Source: Amoebophrya sp. A120
Lineage: Eukaryota; Sar; Dinophyceae; Syndiniales; Amoebophryaceae
Reading direction: 5' to 3'
DNA: 64,000 bases
Assembly: GCA_905178155.1 (NCBI GenBank)
Contig: CAJINV010000026.1
Location: 266,289-330,288 of the forward strand
Under the pieces are notes generated by a model. The model made no database searches. It saw nothing but the letters and a program-made list of their open reading frames with translations, and was not told the DNA's origin. Position numbers and translations under genes: made by a program. Positions 1 to 9,474 of this stretch are shown here, piece after piece (the first letter of the stretch is position 1; every line of letters starts with the position of its first letter).

Positions 1-235
1 TGGGGCTGGAAACTTGTGATGCTGGGTGGCATATCATGAGGAGGCCGCAAGTGCTGTCTCCGCATGACAAGTTTCTGCGCTTCTAGGTGTTGCCTATTCT
101 GCATGACAAACTGCGTTTTTGCACGACAGAGAGTGGGGCTCTTGGGTAACGTGCATGACAGATTTAAGACTCATGCAAGACAAGCATGACAAATATGCAT
201 TCTTCCAGACCCAGACTACATTTTTGCATTTGATA
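1..235. mobile_element. Introner, family A, cut by window start
   Basis: Right end of a family A introner, read from its terminal motif (CTTCCAGACCCAGACT..TTTGCATTTGATA) and from internal words such as GCATGACAA. The left TIR is truncated: the window opens at its GGGGCTGGAAAC portion. The neighbouring IP3 receptor reading frame runs into it and stops, so it is an intron on the minus strand. The expected 5-bp target duplicate to its right is TTGCC; the left copy is outside the window. Confidence 0.8.
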
Positions 236-3200
236 TTGCCGCAAGTCCGTTAATATCGTTGCCGTCCTTGCAAATGCCTTCTTGCTGTCGATCGCCAACG
301 CCCACTTCTCAAACCCGGAGAGGTAGGCTTGGAGTTCCTGTGTTTGTTGCTTGATCTGTTCGAACAGGTGCCCGTCGGACTGGAGGTAGAGGAGTTGTAA
401 ATCATTCTCCGCGGTGGTTAAACAGGTTTCTAATCTCGTCGTGTATTGGAAGAGCAGCGTCATACACGCGTTGGGCAACGTGTTTATTGTTTCTGCCGAT
501 GAGCCAGCACCAGATCCGGCACTTCTACCTGTAGACGACAATGATGATGATGACGCCGCCACAGAAAACAACTCCAGAATTCTCGTCGCAAAGTCCGCAC
601 CTTTGAACCGTGCGAAATCGACGTCGAAGCCCAGAAATTCCTCCTCAAACTGCGAAAAATCTCTTAACACCTCCACGGCGATTTTTGTCGTTAATATCGA
701 TTTCTGCAGCTCCGTGTCCGTGCAGCAGGGAGAAATCATGTTCGATCTTTTCCCCCCTTCGCCGACGAAGAGAAATTGACTCGGTTGGGATTCATCCACC
801 ACACAGTAGTACTTCAGGAAAATCTGGACCAAGCGGGTAACCACGGAATCCACAGCCAGATTGTGGATCACGTCCAGACAATGCAGCGCGGCGGACTTGA
901 CATTATCGTGGTTGTTGGTGGTCGCTGCGGAAGTGGTCGCTTCATCTAAACTTTGACCGCCGCGGCCCAGGGCTTGCGACTGACGTTCTGGTTCGTTTCC
1001 AGTACCCCCATCGCGGTCGACAAGCTGCAGGAGCAGAGTTTTGTAGTCCATCACCTGCTTCTCATTTGTGTAAAATCCGTACTGGAGGAGGAGGCTAAGC
1101 TGCTTCAAGTATTCTACGGTTAGCAGGTTATTCTGGTACGCATCAGTTGTATTAGCGCCCGGTAGAAGTTCCGCAGCAGTCGCGGATGTTGTTGTCGCGC
1201 TGTTCCTGATCAAATGCCGGCGGATGCACTTTTCCAGCAACTTGAACTTGTTCGTTCCGACGGCAGTTGATGTTTGTTGCTGTCCAGATGTGGAGGAAAA
1301 CCCGTCCGGAAACAGCGCCTTCAAGTTTTCACTTTCACTCGTTACCGCTTTGGGCAAGAGAAAATTGCTACTCTCCGGTGTAGTTGAATTTTTCCCGGCT
1401 GATGTTGTTTCGTCGTTAAACAACGTTACCATCTCGACATCCTCTTGCTCCTCTAATAGCGGTTGATACGCTTTTATCCAAGAAAAAAACTGTGTTAGTG
1501 TAACTATCTTTGGCTGACAGCATTACAAATTTGCTATACATGACAGAGAAAACCTGTCATGCGTGGCTTGTAAGGGAAAACACACATGAAAAGAGAACTT
1601 CATGGCTGTCTCGCATGACAGGTGTAAGTCTGTTGCATGTTCTGCATTACAGATTTACACTTACACAGTTTTTTTCTTGCATAGCTTTACTCTTAAAAGA
1701 CGCTTTCAAAGAACTCCCGATGAATCCTCTAGGAGAGGAAAGTTGCGCCATTTCCCCCGCGGCATAGCAATTCGTCGTGTCACAAATCGCATTGCAAACT
1801 CCAGATTTGTTCGAATTCGGTAGTTGCGGGAACTTCTGCGAGTCTAACACCCGAACTTCCACCGGCGGTTCTAAATTCACGTGCAACAAATGGTCCACGA
1901 ACATGTTCGTCAAGAGCCGGCAAATCGCTGCTTGAAACGACTTCGGAAACGCGAGATAGTTACTGGTGGAAGAACTATTATTTCCAGCAAGACTCATTAA
2001 CGTATTCGATCCGCCGGTAAAGCTTCTCCCCGCAACTGTAGCCGCACAATTCTCGGACGCGAGAACGGTATCGTACGAAAAAAGTGTTTCACTGTAAGGA
2101 TTTTGCAGGTTCTGCATCACAAGTTTGTTCTACATGACAGAGAAAATTTGCCATGCGAGGTTGTTCCTAAGGGAAATAAGCACAGGTATAAAATCCACTG
2201 TCTTGCATGTGTAGCAAGACAAACACTTGTGAGATGCATTTTCTGCATTACAAGTTTACAGCGAAGCAGTTTTTTCTGGCGGTAAACGGCGATGAGCAGA
2301 GAGTACGTCATTCCAGCAGTGGACCTCAAGTATCAAAAGGAAAAATCCCCCCTCCCCGTATTGACAGGGTATGTTTTCGAAAATTTCTGTTGCTGATTTG
2401 TGACCACCAGTCGCGTCTGTCTTGCGAGAAGGCAACGCCAGAGGCTCCGCCGCATTATGCCGGCGGTTTGTGATGCTGTTGGGCCTACAACACGGACGCT
2501 CCCCATGCTGAGCGCCCAGGCCAAAACCTCTCTACTCAGGCTTGCTATGCGCCTCCAGTCCTCTCCAGCAAGACAGCTCTCATTTGTGTACGCAAATCCA
2601 GCATCAGAAACTTCGTTTCGATATGAGGAGGGGGGATGTTTCCTTTTGATATCAAGGTTTCAAACGCGATGGCCGACCGGTTCCTCGCTAGTTCCGCGAA
2701 GAGCTCTATCTGCGCCGTAATGTAGTTGGCCAGAACCTTCCTCGCTTCGGCTGCAGCGGATGGTTTAGAAGTAGTTTGTTCTCCTGCAGTTGTTAATAAT
2801 TCCGCATCTTCACCAGAAGACCAGTCCTGGAAAACGTCTTTCAGTAAAACAAACGATTTCTGGTTACTTGGGTAGAAATTCAGCTCCATGACCTCCGTAT
2901 GCAGTGCAAAAGTATCGTACTCGTATAAATGCATTACAAATTTCCTCAGCGTGAGAAATAAAATTTGTAATGCGGATTCACCTTAAAAAAAAGATTTGTA
3001 ATGCATGATTGCAATACGAGGACGATACTTTTGCACAGGATACTCCGGCCGGGAAAAGAAGTACTTGGAATCAGTCGACCAAGTGTCTTATGCATGGCAA
3101 ATATGTCTGGGTCTGGAAGGTTGCAACTTGTGGTGCGCGTTCCAGATCACACAAAAATCTGTCTTGCACAAACAGCAAAAGCTGTGTATTGTTGGCAATG

Positions 3201-6200
3201 GTGAGAGCGAATTTCTCATGCAGAGTAGGCATCGTGAAGCCCTCGAAGAACCTGTGACGCTGGTCCTGCATGCCAGACGCTCTGGGTCATGCCAAAGCTG
3301 CATCACAAACCCCTGTATTCTTCCAGACCCAGACATATTTGCATTTGATATGTCTGTCACTTTACTTGGGAAGCTCCACGTGACGAGAATTTCACCGGAT
3401 GCTTCGTCCTGTTTCAAGGTGACTAAAGTTGTACTCGATGATGAACTCCCGCTGGCTTGCTTCTTTGCATTTGAGGCAGTTAAGGATGTTCTTTGCGCCG
3501 CACCAGCGGTATTTATTTTCCCTTCGTCAAAGAACGCCTTTAAAACCAAGTGCTGCAGCTGCTTGTTTCCCTTCGCATTTTCGCCAGTGTTCAGCTTCTT
3601 CAGACACTCCGTGACAAACTTCAAGAGCCAGATATCGGAAGGCCCGAGTTTCTGGATCAGCTCCGTGATTTGCAAGAGCGTTTTCTCGTTCAGAATCGCC
3701 GTTGGGTCGACGGCTGAGGAGGAGGAAAGCCACTCGACTAAGGTCTGTTCCGCCCCTACGCCGAAGGAGAAGAGTTGGATCAAAATCTGAATCAACTCCT
3801 GTTTCTTCCTTTCCTCGGATGTCGTTAAGTGCAGGCTGCCGACGGTCCGTAACAACAGTAGAATCTTTTGCAACACCACTCTGGTTAACCTGCTGTACCG
3901 GGCTTTTTGCTCGTCTTTTTGGGCTTGGACTGCTTTTCGGGAGGTCGGGGACAAAGAGGAAGAAGCAACACCAGAAAGACCTCCAGTAGATGTCGCGGCA
4001 CCAGCACCACTCCCGCCCGTCGTAACCGCTTTATCGACGTTCGAAATCACCTTCCGCGCGGGGGAACTCGTGTTAAAAACCTCCCCTCCGAAGGATGACT
4101 TTGACAATTGCTGCTCCAACGCCGTTTCCCCCCGGGTTAATCGTACCGGGATTCCATCGATCTCCTTCGGGGCGACAGTTTTTAATAAGAATTTGCTTGC
4201 AATTGTGTCGACAACCGTCACTAACAACTCAATCAGCCCCGCAGCCGTCGCCGCGGCGGCAACCTCCTCAACCACGGAAGGAACGGCGGAAGACGATAAC
4301 ATGAACCCCGACATCTCTTCCACCGCTCGGAGTAACAACCGCATGGGCTTTTCAATCTCCTCATCACCCACAAAACCATCGGACGCAGTTGTAGTTTTGG
4401 AAGATGAAATTTTGTCCAGAATCCGCTCGGTTTTTTTCCGGCTCGCGATGCAGCAGTCTAACAGTCTAACCTTGCTCATCGGCTGCTTCAGAATCTGCTT
4501 GAAGTCCGAAAATTTGAACCTGCATTTCGTCGGATGACAGAAGTCGAGAAGTTGAAAGGAGGTGTGACATTCGTCTACTCCTGGTCCTGTGTTGTTCCCC
4601 GATGAAGATGTTGAAGCGCCCTGTAGTTTCCCCAGAAACTTCCCAGAAATCAAATGGTAGAACGCGAGAGACTCCGCCGTGTTGACGGTCTCAGAACCTG
4701 CTGCAGTACCCGTCCCTACACTTCCGTCCGTTATCATAGCAGCTTGTCTAGTATTCGAAGTAGTAGTTGCAGCGGCGACGGCAGCGGCAGTGACGCATTT
4801 TCCCAACTGGGGGAAGAGCAAATCCAGATTTTTCGCCACATATCGCAAGAAAATAAAACTGCTTCACTGTAAACTTGTAACGACCTGTTTTCCAAAACTA
4901 CGAAAGGCGCAGCTCAGCGGCGCACTGGCTAAACGCGGCACTACTCAAAAGCGAGGCGCCAGCGCCACCTAGTTTGGGCACTACTTAAGCGGGGCGCCAC
5001 AGGAGCGGCGCCCCTGGGCGCACGAAGCGCACTACTTAGGCGGGGCACTACTTAAGCGCCGCCCCTGGGGGCGCGAGGCGCACTACTTAAGCGGGGCGCC
5101 ACTTAAGCGCCGCCCCTGGGAGCGCGAAGCGCCCTACTTAAGTGGGGCACTACTTAAGCGCCGGCCCTGCGGGCGCGAAGCGCACTACTTAAGCGAGGCG
5201 CCACTTAGGCGGCGCCCCTGGACGCGCGAGGCACTTAAGTAAGCGCAGCACCTACTTACGCGAAGCACTTAAGCGCCGCAGCTAAGCGAAGCACTTAGGC
5301 GAAGCACTTAGGCGAAGCACTTAAGCGAAGCACTTAAGCGAAGCACTTAAGCGAAGCACTACTTAGGCGCGCACGTGGGGCGAACACGTGGACGCACTCC
5401 TCATGAGGCGCATGCGCACTACTTAAGCGGCGCACTACTTAAGGCAGCACTACTTAAGAGAGCAAGCGACGCACTACTTAGGCGAAGTGTCTGTCTTGCT
5501 ACAGATGCAAGAAAATGCATTTTTAGCTGTGTTTTCCCTTTGGAATCTCGCATGGCAAATTTTCTTTGTCATATAGAACAAACTTGCGATGCAAAACTTG
5601 CAAAATCCTTACAGTGAAACACTTTTTTCGTACGATACCACTATCGGGTTCGCGAATAATTCCTTCGGAATCACGAATTTCTCGATATCGAAGATCTTGT
5701 TCCCCTTTTGCAGCAGGTTCATTGCGGAAGTATGTTTTAAAACGAGGAAGAACCCTTGGTACTTTTCCAAATTGGTGGTCTGATCAACCGCTGGTGGTAT
5801 TACACTACTGCCAGTGCTTGTCATGGCGATGATACCGGCCCCACTTGATGTTCCAGCTGTACTACTATTCCCACCGCCGCCTTCTGGCAACAGGGTCGCG
5901 ACGTCCGCTAGCCAAATTTTCGCCGACGCGGGCGGACTGGAGGAAGACGCGCTTCGCATCGCAACCGACCCCAGAGATCGCTCCTCGGCAAAGCTCGATG
6001 CCGGGAGTGCGAGTTGCAGTGCCCAGCAGTCGTTGCTCCCATACACGGTTTCGGTGCCGTTGGTGGTAAGTAGTGCCACTTCGAACACAATCGGGTTGAG
6101 TAGAGAAGGTGACCACGAATTACTACTATCTCCAATAACTTTCTTGCTGTCATTGTAAATTTTCCTCCCGCACTGCAAACTCCACTCTCGGCCAAACTTC

Positions 6201-6895
6201 TCTGATCCTAATCTCACCGAAGCCGTCACGCTGACCGGCTCTCCGAGAATTTGTCGCTGCTGCCCACTCGCCGACGCGAGAATGTTAGAATCGGAAACAA
6301 TTGGTGGCAAAAGCGTGAAACTCGACCCCGCGCCCGAGGTGAAGTTGCAGAGCTCCACTTTCCTTCCCCCCTTCTGCAACACCGCTTCTTCCGACCGAGA
6401 AACGGTGAGGTACTTGTTTGTTTTCAGATGCAACAACTGTATCCGCGCACCGTACACGAGCTTTGAGTTTGAGGTAATGCCTGTGCTAGCGGAAGATGAT
6501 TCACTCGACGTTGCTGTGGTTCCTGAAGCTGAAGCCCCGGAACCTGACATTCCTCCAGCTGCTCCGGATGCATCGTTGCTGCCGCCAGACGAACCCCCAC
6601 CTCCGCTGTGCACTTGCCTCGGGACCAGTCGGAAGAGGAAATCTCTCGGATCATGCACTTGGTTTGTAGTGGACTGCTGAAAGCCGTCGGGGTAGCAGAT
6701 TCCACCGAACAGCTGCAGTTCCGTGTCCGTGCCCAGAAAAATTGGCAAGGGACGGAAAGGGTTGTAGTTGCCACCTCCGAAGGCCGTTGCGCTCGGCTGT
6801 CCACCCGCACTGCAGGGTTGCAGGGAAATGACATCTCCGAAACACAAGCACTTTTGCTGTGGAATACCTCCGGACTGGAGGGGCGAGGGGTCCAT
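236..6895 (-). CDS. Inositol 1,4,5-trisphosphate receptor-like Ca2+ channel, N-terminal part (3' end outside window)
   Basis: Multi-exon gene starting at the ATG at 6895 and leaving the window on the left. Visible exons: 6895-5630, 4848-3351, 3083-3032, 2899-2652, 2325-2277, 2076-1679, 1479-236, which join in frame to about 1585 residues. Exon 1 has the N-terminal signature of IP3 receptors: a CLCFGDVISL start, YPDGF, DFLFRLVPR, then YGARIQLLHLKTNKYLTV, the MIR/beta-trefoil hallmark that in animal receptors forms the suppressor and IP3-binding region. Later exons are long, helical and leucine-rich, as expected for the RIH/armadillo region. Channel-forming segments would lie further downstream and are not seen. 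The family releases Ca2+ from internal stores. Glycine/serine-rich loops are inserted in the trefoil. Six internal introners interrupt it. Assignment to IP3R rather than ryanodine receptor rests on the N-terminal motifs only. Confidence 0.8.
1480..1678. mobile_element. Introner, family B (AAGAAAAAAACTG ends)
   Basis: 199 bp with terminal inverted repeat AAGAAAAAAACTGTG / CACAGTTTTTTTCTT. Excision exactly at the TIR ends keeps the receptor frame (..ATG C|GG ATA..). A GTAAGT..CAG pair just inside the TIR would also be in frame here, so the splice boundary is ambiguous at this copy. No 5-bp duplication is visible. Confidence 0.8.
2077..2276. mobile_element. Introner, family B
   Basis: 200 bp, TIR GAAAAAAGTGTTTCACTGTAA / TTACAGCGAAGCAGTTTTTTC. 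Only excision at the TIR ends joins the flanking exons in frame (..CGC CA|G TAC GAT..). The internal GT..AG pair does not, so this is a non-canonical intron if the flanking frames are right. No target duplication seen. Confidence 0.8.
2331..2651. mobile_element. Introner, family C (TATCAAAAGG ends)
   Basis: 321 bp with TIR TATCAAAAGGAAAAATCCCC / GGGGATGTTTCCTTTTGATA and an exact 5-bp duplicate TCAAG at 2326-2330 and 2652-2656. Removal of element plus one TCAAG restores the exon frame. No GT or AG lies at the ends. Confidence 0.85.
2905..3031. mobile_element. Introner, family D (short, TGCAAAAGTATCG ends)
   Basis: 127 bp, the shortest family. TIR TGCAAAAGTATCGTACTCG / CGAGGACGATACTTT. Flanks TGCAG (2900-2904) and TGCAC (3032-3036) are a 5-bp duplicate with one mismatch. 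Removal joins the exons in frame. Confidence 0.8.
3089..3350. mobile_element. Introner, family A
   Basis: 262 bp, left end TATGCATGGCAAATATGTCT, right end ATATTTGCATTTGATA, exact 5-bp duplicate TGTCT at 3084-3088 and 3351-3355. Removal of element plus one duplicate joins the 1498-bp exon to a 52-bp exon in frame. Confidence 0.85.
4849..5629. mobile_element. Introner, family B, expanded by a GC-rich array
   Basis: 781 bp, about four times the usual family length. TIR GAAAATAAAACTGCTTCAC / GTGAAACACTTTTTTC. The extra length is the tandem array at about 4905-5490. Excision at the TIR ends joins exons phase 0 to phase 0 (TAC|TTG). The GT..AG pair inside the TIR gives the wrong frame. Confidence 0.8.
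4905..5490. repeat. GC-rich minisatellite inside an introner
   Basis: Degenerate tandem units built on CACTACTTAAGCG and GAAGCACTTAAGC, mixed with GGGGCGCCACTTAAG. At the left, units are about 25-40 bp; near 5280-5360 they shrink to a 13-bp unit (GCGAAGCACTTAA). The array is confined to the introner and does not touch exons. Confidence 0.85.
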
Positions 6896-7690
6896 GTTGG
6901 AAAAGAGCGACGAAGCGGGGCGTTCAAATTGCTCTCACCTCAGTTCTTGTCGTGGGCTTCTGCGCCGTTGCAGCCCTCGCCGGCGTGTAGCAGCTAGGAC
7001 GCCGTCGTCTTTGGAGGTTGGCAGAAACCTGCCCGGCAACGGAAACCTGCTCTACAACGGCCCCGTCGAAGGCACAAAGAGTCAGCAAGGAACACCTACA
7101 ACACGAAAGCTTGCTCCGCCACAAGCATAGTCAAGCCATGTCCTTGGAAAATTTCAATTGGGTAGTACTGCATTAACTACAGCAACCAATAATTCTACTT
7201 TACATCAGCGTTTTAGTAGTTTCACTCCCCGTGCCTATTTTTTCCACACGTTTTCATACATAAAAACCACACTAATATTTATAATCCTCTCCTGCTCTCT
7301 GCTGCACCAGACTTGAGTCACGCACGCGGTTTATTTTCTCTTCGACACATGTCCTCGTGTGGGCACTTCACCTATGATTTCCACTTCCTCTCGACGTGCG
7401 GCGTACTTCCTTGCAAGCGGACCTGAAAATGCTGAGCCAGTCCCTCTAGCTGCACTGCTTGTGTTCTGAGTGCTGTTCTTTGCTTAGATCCTCTTGTTGT
7501 TTGTTCCAACCCACTCCTGCTCCTCTCTGCCACAGCTTATCACCTCAAGTTCCATGTGTAAGAAATCTCGGCACGCCCCCTTGTAAGTAGTTACTGTGGT
7601 GTCTTCGCAGGCCGTGGTGGTGGAACAGTCAGAGCCTTAGAGGTGGCCAACCAGTCGAGAGCGCGCCGACGTTGTTACCTCAACGCTAGT
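6896..7690. other. Upstream of the IP3 receptor gene, no gene seen
   Basis: Expected to hold the 5' UTR and promoter of the minus-strand receptor gene. The first part is GC-balanced and open in several frames, without a convincing product. From about 7140 it is AT-richer with frequent stops. I see no TIR element, tRNA or clear promoter motif. Confidence 0.4.
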
Positions 7691-8700
7691 GGGCTTGCCG
7701 GCCCTCGGATTTGTTTCGTAACTGTTCGCCTGTTAAGCTCTTGAAGCCCCGCCCGTTGCCGGCTGCGAGGGCCGCGTGCGCGGTCCGCAGGAGATGTTAG
7801 CTCCCGGGCGGCCGCGCCGACGAGATGCACAACGGCCGGCCGCAAGCAAGGGGCCGGCGACAGAACAACAGCCGCCCTTGAACGGGCGGGGGGTGCGCCG
7901 GGCCCGGGCCTTGCCGGGGCGCGCGCCCGCGGAGATAATGTAGCAAGAGCGCTCCCGTGCGGGGTAGCTGGCGCGCGGGGGGCGCTAAGGTCAACGAATG
8001 GGCGCGCGGGCCCTCCGGCGCGCGGAATGCGCGCAGTGCGGGCGGGGGGCGCCGGCCCGGCCGGCCGCAAAGAGAAAGCGGGCGGCCCCTTATTGGGGCC
8101 GTTAATTGATCGGGGCGCCCTGACTTCCGCCTCTGCGTCCACCGCGCTGTCTTCCAACTCGCTGGGCCTCGGGCGCGCTCCCCTGTGCTCGCACCCGTGG
8201 GGCGCCGTCTGCTCGTCAATGGGCACAGCGCCCCGGCCCCTCGAGAGCGCCGCCGCCCGCGGGCCCTTCGGCCAGCAGCGGCGCCCCAGCGGCGCCCCGG
8301 CGCGCGCCCCGCCTACAAGGTTGCCGCCGCCCCCGCGCCGCGCCGCTGAGTCCCCCCGTGTCCAAGCGGAGCCCCTCACACGCCTGGAGTTTTTCCCCCA
8401 AGTGCATTGATTCCCCCGGCCTGACAAACCGGCCGGGCATCGCCCTCGGCGCCGCGGGCTCTGTTGCCCTTCCACAGCTTCGGGCCCTCGCACGCTCTGG
8501 CTTTTCCCCGTATGAAGGTGGCGCGCCCTGTCGCCTTGGGATTGCGGGGCGCGGAGCCTGCGCTCTTTCACCGTCTGGAATGGGAACCAATTCCGCGCGC
8601 CGGCTTCTGCGCCTGCTCTGCGCGAATGGCGACCACGCTGCCCCCGGCAAAGGGGCCGCGCCAGCGCAGCAGCGGCGCAGGCGCGCGCTCCTGCTAGGGT
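7690..8700. other. GC-rich island 1
   Basis: About 1 kb of very GC-rich DNA with sharp edges against AT-rich flanks. Long open frames exist on both strands, but they read Ala/Arg/Gly/Pro-rich and look like by-products of base composition. No known domain, TIR or tandem unit was recognised. Similar islands occur near 23.0-24.2, 47.5-48.6 and 51.7-52.3 kb. Confidence 0.5.
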
Positions 8701-9474
8701 TTTGATTAAAATGGACACGAAGCAACAAAATCGGACGAAAAACCGCTCCTGGATCGATCCAGTTTGCGGACGCTGCTTCCCGGCGCAGCATTAGGTTGAA
8801 CACGATCTCAGCACCTTTATTTCACATAATCTTTCACGCCCAATAATAATAAAATCAGCGAGATATAAATTCAAACGTCTTATTCTTCCTCCGACTTCCT
8901 GCTCCATCGAGAGCAAAATCCTACTGTACAGTGCTGTCGCAAGTGGATCTCACCTTTCCAATCTCAAGTTTGTTCTCATCCTTCAAACTGGCTTCTTGTT
9001 ATTTCATCCTTCAAAATGTAGAGTACATTTTATCTTTCCATGGGTGCAGCTGGTGCACGAAGATCAACAACATTGTACAGAGTTCTGAGAAGTTCGTGTA
9101 AAGGAGCAACCGAACTATTGAAACATCAATCGAAATAAACTACAGGCTTACTTTCTCTTTCAAAGCTGAACACGGCTCTAAATGCGCCGGTCATCGTCAT
9201 GTCAATGGTATAAACAAAAATGGAAAACAGTGAAATCAAACAATTACTCAACAGGATCACGACTACGCCGGCAGATCGTGAAGGTAGCAAGAAGTACGTT
9301 TACACTGAAACAAAAAAAAATCGACACCATTTTATATCTATCCCCCACACAACTTCCACCACCAACGAACTCCACCACTGGTTCTCCCGACAGCAGCGGT
9401 ACGCCACAACTCCTGATTAATAAAACCTCCGGATGCTGAACATCAAAATCTTCGTCGTACGCGAACTGTTCTCT
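8701..9474. other. Intergenic stretch downstream of the secreted Cys-rich gene
   Basis: AT-rich, short open frames only. Probably contains the 3' UTR of the minus-strand gene ending at 9475. Nothing else recognised. Confidence 0.4.

Noticed and set aside
7675-8803. Long overlapping open frames on both strands of GC-rich island 1
   Set aside because: Ala/Arg/Gly/Pro-rich in every frame, as expected from base composition alone.
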